A stretch of 64,000 bases of DNA, from contig NZ_CAJXYQ010000004.1 of the NCBI RefSeq assembly GCF_913063105.1, positions 305,873 to 369,872 of the forward strand, given 5' to 3'. This DNA comes from an uncultured Draconibacterium sp. (GTDB lineage: Bacteria; Bacteroidota; Bacteroidia; Bacteroidales; Prolixibacteraceae). Below, piece by piece: positions 25,694 to 33,945 of this stretch; position 1 is the stretch's first letter, and each line of letters begins with the position of its first letter. The notes under the pieces are model-generated. The model saw nothing but the letters and a program-made list of their open reading frames with translations. It did no database searches and was not told the DNA's origin. The translations under genes and the position numbers were made by a program.

Positions 25694-27133
25694 ATGGATA
25701 AAGTATTAGGAACAATAAACGGATTTGAATTTACTGTTGGCGATACTTTGCTCGAACTGAGCTACCTGATTGCCGCACTATTATTTGTTTTTGGATTGAA
25801 ACTACTTTCGCACCCTGAAACCGCTCGCCGCGGTAACTTATGGGCTGCCGGAGGTATGGGACTGGCCATGATAACCACCCTGCTTTTGCATAAAAACTCT
25901 GCAGGCGAAGGTATTTCGCTTACCAATATTTGGATAATTTTATGTGCCATAGGTGTTGGCGCTGCCATTGGTTGGATGGTGGCCCGTAAAGTAAAAATGA
26001 CAGCCATGCCGCAGCTGGTGTCGTTGTACAATGCAACCGGAGGTGGAGCATCAATGCTGGTAGCTCTGCTGGAATACCCTGCAGCTGCCGCCGGAGACGT
26101 TCAATCGATTTTGGTTACCGTGTTAGGTCTTATTATCGGTGCAGTTGCTTTCAGCGGAAGTTTAATTGCCTTTGGTAAACTCGATGGACGCGTAGGCGAT
26201 ATAATGAAACCATTTATGACCTACCTTAACCTGGTATTGCTAATTGCAACCGTGATAATGGGTGTATACATCATTATTTCGCCAAATCAACCCGCAGAGA
26301 TGATGTGGGCTATTTATGCGCTTACCGCGCTAGCACTGGTTTACGGTGTTATGTTTGTTATGCCAATTGGAGGAGCCGATATGCCGGTAGTTATTTCGCT
26401 GCTGAACTCGTTTACAGGTATTGCTGCAGCTATGGCCGGTTTTATCTACAACAACCAGGCAATGATTCTTGGTGGTATTCTGGTTGGAGCTGCAGGTATG
26501 ATTCTTACCGTGCTAATGTGTAAAGCAATGAACCGTTCGTTGCTGAATGTTATTATCGGAGCATTTGGTGGTGGAGGCGCTGCTCTCGACCGCGAACAGG
26601 GCAGTATAAAAGAAATTACGTTAAGCGATGCCGCAGTTTTGCTAAGCTACTCGCAAAAAGTTGTAGTTATTCCGGGGTACGGATTAGCAGTAGCTCAGGC
26701 ACAGCATATTGCACACGAACTGGATGCCTTGCTCGAAAGTAAGGGCGTTGAAGTAAAATACGCTATTCACCCGGTAGCAGGACGAATGCCCGGCCACATG
26801 AATGTTTTATTAGCCGAAGCTGATGTTCCTTACGAACAACTGGTTGAAATGGATGATATTAACCCGGATATGCCAAACGTTGATGTTGCCATTGTTGTGG
26901 GCGCCAACGATGTGGTGAATCCGGCAGCATACGACGACCCAAGCAGTCCGATTTACGGTATGCCGATTATTGATGCACACCTGGCTAAAAATATTATTAT
27001 CATGAAACGTGGTATGGGTAAAGGCTATGCAGGTATCGAAAACTTCCTGTTCTTTAACGACAAAACACGCATGTTGTTTGGCGACGCTAAAAAATCAATT
27101 TCAAGTTTGGTTAGCGAAATTAAAAACATGTAA
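25694..27133 (+). CDS. pntB: NAD(P) transhydrogenase subunit beta
   Basis: A 479-residue protein: an N-terminal membrane domain of about nine helices (about 15-280) forming the proton path, then the NADP(H)-binding domain III with VIPGYGLAVAQAQH near 330-343, AGRMPGHMNVLLAEA and the GANDVVNPAA block. It begins 6 bp after pntAB and is followed by a strong terminator, closing the operon. Confidence 0.97.
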   Translation: MDKVLGTINGFEFTVGDTLLELSYLIAALLFVFGLKLLSHPETARRGNLWAAGGMGLAMITTLLLHKNSAGEGISLTNIWIILCAIGVGAAIGWMVARKVKMTAMPQLVSLYNATGGGASMLVALLEYPAAAAGDVQSILVTVLGLIIGAVAFSGSLIAFGKLDGRVGDIMKPFMTYLNLVLLIATVIMGVYIIISPNQPAEMMWAIYALTALALVYGVMFVMPIGGADMPVVISLLNSFTGIAAAMAGFIYNNQAMILGGILVGAAGMILTVLMCKAMNRSLLNVIIGAFGGGGAALDREQGSIKEITLSDAAVLLSYSQKVVVIPGYGLAVAQAQHIAHELDALLESKGVEVKYAIHPVAGRMPGHMNVLLAEADVPYEQLVEMDDINPDMPNVDVAIVVGANDVVNPAAYDDPSSPIYGMPIIDAHLAKNIIIMKRGMGKGYAGIENFLFFNDKTRMLFGDAKKSISSLVSEIKNM

Positions 27134-27155
27134 ATAAAGAATAACGATAATTTAG

Positions 27156-27194
27156 AATGCCATCTCTTTCTTTGAAGAGGTGGCATTTTTTATT
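27156..27194 (+). terminator. Terminator after pntB
   Basis: Long stem of about 13 bp including one G-T pair (27156-27168 with 27175-27187) followed by TTTTTATTT. Confidence 0.9.
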
Positions 27195-27223
27195 TACTTT
27201 ACTTCTGCATAAAAAGCAAACTG

Positions 27224-28003
27224 ATGAGAAACAACCTATTTAGCAGTGTTTTTATGAGGCTAATTTTAACTGCAACAATACTGTTTGTGCTGTTTGGTTG
27301 CAGACAAACAAAACAACAAGGAGCAGTGGTATTTTCGTTTGACGACCAATACATTGACGAGTGGTACAGCCAGCGCCATTTGTTTAACCGTTACAACATA
27401 AAAGCCACATTTTTTATTAGTCGTCCTCAACTGTTAAGCGCTGCCCAGATTGAAAAACTCAAACAGCTGCAAGCCGATGGACATGAAATTGGCTGCCATG
27501 GGTTAAATCATTTAAACGTGGTTGATTATAAAGATTCTGTTGATGTGCTTGTTAAAAAAGAGATTAAACCGGCAATAAAAATCCTTACCGAAATGGGTTT
27601 TCCTCCCAGCTCTTTTGCTCATCCGTTTGGAAAATCGCTTCCGGAAATTGATGACGTGCTTTTGCAACATTTCAAATACCTGAGAAAAGCAACGTACAAT
27701 ATAAACGATACCACCATCGACTTTTATGATGAAATTTATGCTACTCCCAACCATTACAAGGTAACCAATTCAATGGGTATTGATACCAATTACAACATTT
27801 CTGAAGAGAATTTTGAAACCGGTCTGCTTCGTGCTGTTGATAGAAATGAAGTTCTCATTCTGCATGCTCATAAAACCGATAGCAGTCTGGCCAATTATAC
27901 CGTTAGTCCCGCGTACCTGGAGTCTGCTTTTAAACTATGCAGGCAACACCACCTAAAATCACTAAGAATATCCGACCTTGAAAACTACTTTTCAGGGCAT
28001 TAA
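27224..28003 (+). CDS. Polysaccharide-deacetylase-family lipoprotein
   Basis: A 259-residue predicted lipoprotein: an N-terminal hydrophobic signal ends in the lipobox VLFGC (Cys about 26). The mature part has a NodB-type fold with motif 1 FSFDDQY (metal Asp), ATFFIS and motif 2 GHEIGCHGLNHL (metal His-x3-His), then FAHPFGKS and the LHAHKTD late motif. Family members remove N- or O-acetyl groups from cell-wall or exported glycans. Its likely place is the outer membrane or periplasm. It stands between two terminators, so it is monocistronic. Confidence 0.86.
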   Translation: MRNNLFSSVFMRLILTATILFVLFGCRQTKQQGAVVFSFDDQYIDEWYSQRHLFNRYNIKATFFISRPQLLSAAQIEKLKQLQADGHEIGCHGLNHLNVVDYKDSVDVLVKKEIKPAIKILTEMGFPPSSFAHPFGKSLPEIDDVLLQHFKYLRKATYNINDTTIDFYDEIYATPNHYKVTNSMGIDTNYNISEENFETGLLRAVDRNEVLILHAHKTDSSLANYTVSPAYLESAFKLCRQHHLKSLRISDLENYFSGH

Positions 28004-28140
28004 GCAAGGAATTAAAGCTTTTATCAAAATCAAAATCAATAAATTATTAAACCCTTCCAAAAACAACATTTACAGGAGATAACTTTTGTTTGAAGTTCTA
28101 TTTTCGCAGGCTCAAATTTCAACTATTTAAACATTAAAAA

Positions 28141-28713
28141 ATGAGTACTCAAAAAATTGGTAATCCGGCGGTTGTAGGTTTGGCCGGTTTCGGACTGACA
28201 ACCCTGCTGCTGCAAATTCATAACATCGGTTTATTAGGCATTGGCCCTGTTTTAGCCATGGGCTTTATTTTTGGTGGACTGGCGCAAATGATTGCCGGAT
28301 TTATGGAACAAAAAGTTGGTAACAACTTTGGCTTTAGTGCCTTCGTTGCTTATGGTTCTTTTTGGATTGGGCTTGGAATCATCTGGCTGCTTAACCACTT
28401 TAATATTTATGCAGCATCGCATACCGATGTGGGCTGGTACCTGGTAGCATGGGCGCTTTACACCTGTATTTTGCTTTTTGCATCGTTTTATGTTCACAAG
28501 GCAATGGCCATTACCTTTATTTTACTCGAACTGGGTTTTATCCTCTTGATTATCGGTCATTTTGGTTTCCCAAAAATGAATGTGGTAGCCGGTTTTGAAC
28601 TCATTTTCTGTGCACTTTCCGCCTGGTATATGATGGCAGCTATAATAATTAACGATCTTGCCGGAAAAACCGTACTTCCCTTGGGAACTGCATGGGCTAA
28701 GAAAGCAAGCTAA
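28141..28713 (+). CDS. GPR1/FUN34/YaaH-family acetate/succinate transporter
   Basis: A 190-residue six-helix membrane protein of the AceTr family, which moves acetate or succinate across the inner membrane. The N-terminal block NPAVVGLAGFGLTTLLLQIHNIG corresponds to the family's NPAPLGL motif, and the remaining helices carry the FGGLAQMIAGFMEQKVGN pattern. A strong terminator follows. The substrate is inferred from the family. Confidence 0.9.
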   Translation: MSTQKIGNPAVVGLAGFGLTTLLLQIHNIGLLGIGPVLAMGFIFGGLAQMIAGFMEQKVGNNFGFSAFVAYGSFWIGLGIIWLLNHFNIYAASHTDVGWYLVAWALYTCILLFASFYVHKAMAITFILLELGFILLIIGHFGFPKMNVVAGFELIFCALSAWYMMAAIIINDLAGKTVLPLGTAWAKKAS

Positions 28714-28736
28714 TAAGTATAACAAAACATATTTTT

Positions 28737-28772
28737 AAGGGCTGATCAATAAGTGATTCAGCCCTTTTTTTT
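28737..28772 (+). terminator. Terminator after the acetate-type transporter gene
   Basis: Stem AAGGGCTGA (28737-28745) with TCAGCCCTT (28758-28766), a 12-nt loop and a T-run to 28772. Confidence 0.9.
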
Positions 28773-28911
28773 CGCAGAAAATGCTGTTTCGTAAAAAAAC
28801 ACTTAGCAAAAATCAGCAATATTAACCTTAAAATCAGCCACAAAGCATTGACTTTATTCAGCGGTAGCCTTACATTTATCTCGCAAACCATTTAATTGAA
28901 AGGACGTACCC

Positions 28912-30042
28912 ATGTTTGAAGATTTTACCCTAACGAGCTACGCTCCGGCAATGCGCTATACAAACGGGCAGCTTGAAAGTCAATCCAAATTAATCCTCGA
29001 TAATAAGCAGTTGGTAAGTTTTGTTGAGTCCATCTCTCAAATGGTACTCATATTAAATAAACACCGGCAAGTTGTTTATGCCAATAAAAGCTATAAAGAT
29101 TTTTGTAAAACACTGAACCAGGATCCAATAATTGGAAAACGTCCGGGCGAGACTTTTAATTGCGCCAATGCATTTAAATCGGCTGGAGGTTGCGGTACAT
29201 CAAGCGCCTGTAAATCATGCGGAGCAGTAAATGCCATTTTAGAGTCGCAAAAAGGAAGACGTTCGACCAAAGAATGTCAGATACTAACCACAACAAACGA
29301 TGCACTGGATCTTAAGGTTACAGCAACCCCCATGGAATTAGCCGGGGAAGCCTTAACCATTTTTTCGGTTATTGATATAAGCGCCGATAAAAGAAGAAAA
29401 TCGCTTGAACGTGTTTTTATTCATGATATTCTTAACAGTGCAGGAGCAATATCCGGACTCTCTTCAATTATTAAAGAAATTAACAACCCTGACGAAATAA
29501 AAGAATTGGCGCAGACTATTGAAGATGCCTCACGCAGCCTCATCGATGAAATTCAATCTCAACGAGAACTTGGAGCAGCGGAACGTGGAGAATTACAGCC
29601 ACTAATAGCTGAAATGGATAGTGCACCTATACTTAGCCAGTTACAAAAGGCTTATGCCAAGCACGAGTTAAACTTTGGAAAACCGGTGGTTATAGACCAA
29701 AAATCAGTGAACTGTACCATTGCAACCGACCGCGTTTTGTTAAAACGAATCCTGGGCAACATGATTAAAAATGCCATAGAAATTAATTTACCCAATGATA
29801 CCATTACGCTTTGTTGCCAAAACCAAGAAGATTGTACGATGATATCTGTTCATAACAATAGCTTTATCCCTATTAAAATTCAGAATCAGCTGTTTAAACG
29901 TTTTTATTCAACCAAAGGCAAGGGACGTGGTTTAGGCACTTATAGTATGAAACTTTTGGGCGAACGCTACCTTAACGGCAAGGTTAATTTTACCAGTACG
30001 GAAGAAGACGGCACCACTTTTTATATCAAACTTCCAAAATAA
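28912..30042 (+). CDS. PAS histidine kinase with a four-cysteine cluster
   Basis: A 376-residue cytosolic sensor kinase with no membrane helices. A PAS domain (about 30-155) contains four cysteines, C84, C94, C100 and C103, in the pattern C-NA-x7-GC-x5-C-x2-C, suited to bind a metal or Fe-S centre. The H-box is FIHDILNSAG with His171, followed by a long dimerisation helix; the catalytic domain has an N-box (NMIKNAIE) and the G-rich GKGRGLGTYSMK block. A redox or gas signal is a reasonable inference; the partner regulator is not adjacent. AAGGAC ribosome-binding-like bases lie just before the start. Confidence 0.8.
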   Translation: MFEDFTLTSYAPAMRYTNGQLESQSKLILDNKQLVSFVESISQMVLILNKHRQVVYANKSYKDFCKTLNQDPIIGKRPGETFNCANAFKSAGGCGTSSACKSCGAVNAILESQKGRRSTKECQILTTTNDALDLKVTATPMELAGEALTIFSVIDISADKRRKSLERVFIHDILNSAGAISGLSSIIKEINNPDEIKELAQTIEDASRSLIDEIQSQRELGAAERGELQPLIAEMDSAPILSQLQKAYAKHELNFGKPVVIDQKSVNCTIATDRVLLKRILGNMIKNAIEINLPNDTITLCCQNQEDCTMISVHNNSFIPIKIQNQLFKRFYSTKGKGRGLGTYSMKLLGERYLNGKVNFTSTEEDGTTFYIKLPK

Positions 30043-30054
30043 TTACTGCCCGCC

Positions 30055-30085
30055 CTTTACTTAACAAACGAGCTTTTTATCTTTG
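30055..30085 (+). promoter_or_regulatory. Predicted promoter of the Gre-like gene
   Basis: TTTA (30055-30058), 19-bp spacer, TATCTTTG (30078-30085, exact TAnnTTTG). It lies 15 bp before the ATG at 30101, which argues against the TTG start at 30083 that would sit inside the promoter. Confidence 0.6.
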
Positions 30086-30100
30086 GTTGTTTATTCTGAA

Positions 30101-30547
30101 ATGACCAAAGAAAAGTTATATCATAAAATTATGGCCATAATCGATGAGCGAATCGAAAGGGCACAATTGGCCATTGCTTCAGCAAAAGAATCGCGCGATG
30201 GCGAAACCAAAAGCAGTGTTGGCGACAAGTACGAAACAGGCCGCACTTTAATGCAACAGGAAGTTGAAAAAAACCGTGTTCAATTAAACCAGGCCGAACG
30301 TTTGAAAACCGAACTGGGGAACATAAACCTTCGGAAAAAACATAGTTGTGTTGAATTTGGAAGCCTCGTAAACTGTAAACAAAATACCTATTTCATTTCT
30401 GCGGCATTGGGCCAAATTGAAGTAGATGGGAGAACTTGTTTTTGCATCTCGCTGGCCTCGCCAGTTGGCCAGGCACTGCGTCACAAAAAAGTTGGCGACA
30501 CCGTTAATTTCAGGGGAAAATCGATTACCATACTTACAATAGAATAA
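30101..30547 (+). CDS. GreA/GreB-like C-terminal domain protein
   Basis: A 148-residue protein starting at ATG 30101 (MTKEKLYHKI). The N-terminal half is a charged helical region resembling the coiled coil of transcript-cleavage factors (IERAQLAIASAKESRDGETKSSVGDKYETGR). The C-terminal half has a Gre-type FKBP-like fold, ending with the pattern SPVGQALRHKKVGDTVNFRG (the family's SPLGxALxGkkvGD). True Gre acidic tip residues are not clear, so a role in transcript cleavage is unproven. Such proteins are often mislabelled as ketoacyl synthases in databases. It is followed, 51 bp later, by a pentapeptide-repeat gene. Confidence 0.7.
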   Translation: MTKEKLYHKIMAIIDERIERAQLAIASAKESRDGETKSSVGDKYETGRTLMQQEVEKNRVQLNQAERLKTELGNINLRKKHSCVEFGSLVNCKQNTYFISAALGQIEVDGRTCFCISLASPVGQALRHKKVGDTVNFRGKSITILTIE

Positions 30548-30598
30548 CCTTCGGGAGAATAGACTAGAATAAGAACCTCTGTTGGCAGTACAGGTAAA

Positions 30599-31189
30599 AT
30601 GTTTGAATTTGAAAAACGCAAAATGAAATACATAACCGATACCGATTTTAAAAATAAAAATTACGCATCAGCCGGGCTGGAAGCAGCAGATTATGAAAGC
30701 TGTTGTTTTACGGATTGTAACTTCTCGGATACCGATTTGAGCGAAATTAGTTTTGAAGATTGCCGGTTTGAGAACTGTAATTTTAGCAACACAAAAATTA
30801 GCAATACTGCTTTTAAAAACATAAGCTTTAAAAGCTGCAAACTTATCGGATTACAATTCGACGAATGCAATCCGTTTTTGCTGGAGTTTAATTTTGAAGG
30901 CTGTGTGCTTAACTATTCCTCATTTTATCAGCTAAAAATAAAAGGCACACGCTTTATCCGGTGTTCTTTGCTCGAAGTTGACTTTAGTGAAACAGTCCTT
31001 ACAAAAGCCCTATTTTCAGAATGCGACCTTGCCGGAGCAATTTTTAGTTATACCCAACTGCAGAAAACCGATTTGCGAAATTCGGTAAACCTGATACTTG
31101 ACCCCGAGCAAAACCAACTGGCCGGAGCCCGCTTTTCACACGATATGCTTCCCGGGCTACTCGGGAAATATAACATTAAGATAGATTAA
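30599..31189 (+). CDS. Pentapeptide-repeat protein
   Basis: A 196-residue protein made almost wholly of A(D/N)LXX-type pentapeptides (for example DFKNKNYASAGLEAADYESC, CNFSDTDLSEISFEDC, CNFSNTKISNTAF), which fold as a right-handed quadrilateral beta-helix. The repeats are rich in cysteine and phenylalanine (F at the i-position). No other domain is seen. Some relatives mimic DNA and protect gyrase, but nothing here shows that. Cytosolic; the start at 30599 is preceded by AGGT. Confidence 0.8.
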   Translation: MFEFEKRKMKYITDTDFKNKNYASAGLEAADYESCCFTDCNFSDTDLSEISFEDCRFENCNFSNTKISNTAFKNISFKSCKLIGLQFDECNPFLLEFNFEGCVLNYSSFYQLKIKGTRFIRCSLLEVDFSETVLTKALFSECDLAGAIFSYTQLQKTDLRNSVNLILDPEQNQLAGARFSHDMLPGLLGKYNIKID

Positions 31190-31222
31190 TCCGTTTATAT
31201 TGCTTTACACCATGGACTTATC

Positions 31223-31488
31223 AACCTGAGTTCGACTTTAAAATATTTTCACAGAAAGTCATAATTGCGTTAGATTTACATTTATAATTCTGTAGGAATA
31301 ACGGGTTATTTCAAAGAATTCTAAATGTAAAGATGGCGTGAGAAGGACTTTCCTATTAGGCTTTGCCCTTTTTGCCATAAACTTCCCCCAATTTTCTTGT
31401 ATTATCCCGATAGTACTTCAAAAACCGGTGAAAGTTTCTGACTAAAAATTGCTAAAGCTGTGAATCATTTTCAAGTCGAACTCAGGTT
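31223..31488. mobile_element. MITE-like element with 16-bp terminal inverted repeats
   Basis: A perfect 16-bp inverted repeat bounds 266 bp: AACCTGAGTTCGACTT at 31223-31238 and its reverse complement at 31473-31488. Inside is a second imperfect palindrome, 31275-31291 against 31315-31331 (16 of 17 bp paired). There is no reading frame of note in the interior and no obvious target-site duplication. The right end overlaps the first codons of the TRIC channel gene, so the element appears to have inserted at, and now supplies, the gene's start. Confidence 0.65.
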
Positions 31489-32089
31489 ATTACTTTGCTT
31501 TGATTACATCGGGACTTTTGTATTTGCCATTAGCGGGGTATTAACGGCAGCCGACAAACGCCTCGATTTTTTTGGCGTTACCGTTATTGGCTTTGTTACT
31601 GCTGTTGGTGGCGGCACACTGCGCGACCTTTTGCTGGGCGATACGCCGGTAGCCTGGATGCAAACCAACAACTATTTCTGGGTGATAATTGCAGCCGTAG
31701 CAGTAACTATAATTTTTCGCAGGCATGTAATGAAATTAAAACGTACACTGTTTTTATTTGATACGATTGGTATTGCAACCTTTACTCTATTGGGCCTCAA
31801 AAAAGCCTTGCTCTATCAAATCGATCCCTCAATGGCGGTGTTAATGGGTTTATCGTCGGCAGTGGTTGGCGGAGTAATACGCGATATTCTTTGTAATGAA
31901 GTACCTTTAATTTTTCATCGCGAGATTTATGCCACAGCCTGTATTGCAGGAGCTCTGGTTTATTTGCTGTTAAGTAACATTGGTATTGCAGAAATAATCA
32001 GCGAAACGGCAACGGTAGTTTCCATTATCACTATTCGAATTTTGGCTATTCGTTTTAACATTGCTTTACCGCGCCTGATAAATAATTAA
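31460..32089 (+). CDS. TRIC/UPF0126-family membrane channel protein
   Basis: A 209-residue seven-helix protein of the trimeric intracellular cation channel (YadS/UPF0126) family, with two internal repeats each bearing the glycine motif: GGGTLRDLLLG near 51-61 and GGVIRDILCNEVP near 135-148. The start is GTG at 31460; an in-frame stop lies upstream and no ATG is usable. Codons 1-10 fall in the right end of the MITE-like element (31223-31488), while family similarity begins at about residue 11 (LLCFDYIGTFVFAISG). Bacterial members are K+-permeable or amino-acid-linked channels of unsettled function. Confidence 0.82.
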   Translation: MNHFQVELRLLLCFDYIGTFVFAISGVLTAADKRLDFFGVTVIGFVTAVGGGTLRDLLLGDTPVAWMQTNNYFWVIIAAVAVTIIFRRHVMKLKRTLFLFDTIGIATFTLLGLKKALLYQIDPSMAVLMGLSSAVVGGVIRDILCNEVPLIFHREIYATACIAGALVYLLLSNIGIAEIISETATVVSIITIRILAIRFNIALPRLINN

Positions 32090-32148
32090 CGCCGCATTTT
32101 ACCAACATGCCCGCGGTATTTTAATCAATACTTAAAAGGTTAGCACAT

Positions 32149-33054
32149 CTACCATTCAACCAACGAGAAACCTAAACCAACAACCGTTTGCCGATGATTG
32201 TAATCGATCATACTTTCGCCATACCCCGAAAATACCTGTGCCCTAACTTTTAAATTTCCATAAACACGCACGGCATAGGCTATTTTCAGGCTTCCCCGGT
32301 TATTCTCACCAAAACGCAAACTATGGCGGGCAGTACAGTTGAAATGATAAATTCCTTTTTGCCAGGCAAAAACGGCCTCGCTGCGTCCCATATAATTTTC
32401 TATTCCCGGATTATCATCTTCATCAATACTTTCAGGTAAACGCCACCATGGTTTAACCACAAGCGAAGAATATTCGCCCTGCAAAGCCACCTGGGCAATA
32501 ATGCGGTTCCAGCTGCGCGACAAGGGGTTTGACCTGCCATTGCTTTGGTGATTAAGGCCGATGCCAACAAAAACGCCTTCCATTCCAAACAAGCGATAAT
32601 TTACCGGAAGAATAAACATCAACTCGGGTTCGTAGTTGGTTTCGCGAAAGGGGCGCGACAGGTCGGTATTAAAAACCTGCCAAAACGAAGCCTGGGTATA
32701 CCCTACCCACACATCGCCTCCGCGCCTGGCCCCAAATAAATTATTAAAGACCTTGGTTTTCAGGCTCAACTGAAAAAGCTGCTCTGTTTTGTTAAGCGGT
32801 ATGGGCTCGGTAATATTTCTGTCGGGATTATCGCTGTAAGGCAAACGATTTACATTATTCGACACTTTACCGGCCAAAAGATAAACCGGCTTGTAGGTAT
32901 GTATTACAAATAAATCGGCATTGGTTTTTGCGTTTTCACCCAGATCCCAGTGGTCGGCTAAGGTTTTTTCTTCCTTGCCAAACAGTTCCTGCGATAGTGC
33001 CACTTTTGTAAGCAAAAGCAACATTGTGGTGAGTAATGCTAGTTGTAATCGCAT
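32149..33054 (-). CDS. pldA: Outer-membrane phospholipase A1
   Basis: A 301-residue beta-barrel enzyme with a signal peptide (MRLQLALLTTMLLLLTKVALS). It contains the OMPLA signature GLNHQSNGRSNPLSRSWNR: His169 and Ser171 as the catalytic pair, and Asn183 twelve residues after the serine as in E. coli OMPLA (His142, Ser144, Asn156). It hydrolyses phospholipids that reach the outer leaflet. The C-terminus ends in an aromatic (SLVEW), as expected for a barrel. The 184-bp upstream spacer to the DUF4382 gene shows only an imperfect TATATTCG box (minus strand, 33072-33079). Confidence 0.93.
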   Translation of the reverse strand: MRLQLALLTTMLLLLTKVALSQELFGKEEKTLADHWDLGENAKTNADLFVIHTYKPVYLLAGKVSNNVNRLPYSDNPDRNITEPIPLNKTEQLFQLSLKTKVFNNLFGARRGGDVWVGYTQASFWQVFNTDLSRPFRETNYEPELMFILPVNYRLFGMEGVFVGIGLNHQSNGRSNPLSRSWNRIIAQVALQGEYSSLVVKPWWRLPESIDEDDNPGIENYMGRSEAVFAWQKGIYHFNCTARHSLRFGENNRGSLKIAYAVRVYGNLKVRAQVFSGYGESMIDYNHRQTVVGLGFSLVEW

Positions 33055-33238
33055 GCCTTAGCTCTTATTTACGAATATAGTTATTCGCCTATTCCCTTCA
33101 ACAGGTATTGTATAATTAGCTAACATGTTTTAACACTTTATGCTTGCGCTCGGCCCTTTTACTTTGCCTTAAGCAAAGAAAAATATGGAGGAGGCGAAAA
33201 AATACGGGGAAGATTGCTGCCATTAAAAATATTGGCAA

Positions 33239-33772
33239 CTACATTTTACTTACTGTCAGCACAGGTTTTAGCGAATAGCTTCCATTTCCTTTTTCCACCA
33301 CCGATTTTTCGGCATCAAAGTCAAGCAGCATATTAAATGTTTCACCATCGGCAATTGAATCGTGTACATTTACTTTCAGGCCGGATTGTTGGGCAGAAGG
33401 TGTATCCAATTCGAGGGTATCCCCATCAATTACGATTTGATTATTCTCTCCCAAAACCATTCGAATTTGCGTTAAATATCCTGCCGTAATTTCGTCGTCA
33501 GACAACTGAATGCTATTGCCATCGGTAAACATAAGCAAATCAATTTGGCCCATTGTATCCAGTTCCAGGTCTACCCACTCGCCTTCTGTGGTATCAGCAT
33601 CATTTATGTTTATGCGCAATTCCTGCACATCAACCAACACCGCATCATAATCCCCCGGAGCATCGGTTAAATTTACGATTATGGTTCCATTTCCCGACTT
33701 ATCTGTATCAACATCGCTACAGGCAACAATAAAAACGGATATAATAATAAAGGCTGCTACTAATCTTTTCAT
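33239..33772 (-). CDS. DUF4382 lipoprotein
   Basis: A 177-residue predicted lipoprotein; the signal ends in the lipobox IVACS (Cys about 18). The mature domain matches DUF4382: an IIVNLTDAPGDYDAVLVDVQEL opening, then TIQLS-like and GYLTQIRMVLGENN-type strands. Such proteins are beta-sandwich surface lipoproteins of unknown role in Bacteroidota. It is transcribed away from the S41 protease gene across a 173-bp divergent spacer. Confidence 0.8.
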   Translation of the reverse strand: MKRLVAAFIIISVFIVACSDVDTDKSGNGTIIVNLTDAPGDYDAVLVDVQELRININDADTTEGEWVDLELDTMGQIDLLMFTDGNSIQLSDDEITAGYLTQIRMVLGENNQIVIDGDTLELDTPSAQQSGLKVNVHDSIADGETFNMLLDFDAEKSVVEKGNGSYSLKPVLTVSKM

Positions 33773-33945
33773 ATCATTTATGTGTTACTAATGCAAATAT
33801 AACGCAATGGAACAAAAAATGTTATTTGGTAAATTTTCATTTCAGTGTAATATATCTTAACTTATTGGTACTAAAACAAAAAGAAAACAACCACTCCGTT
33901 TCCGATGCATAACGCAATAATTCAACAACAAAAAAATAAATTTAC

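Noticed and set aside
33185..33226. Tiny ORF with GGAGGAGG-like start between OMPLA and DUF4382
   Set aside because: Only 13 codons and in a gap of simple sequence; no support.
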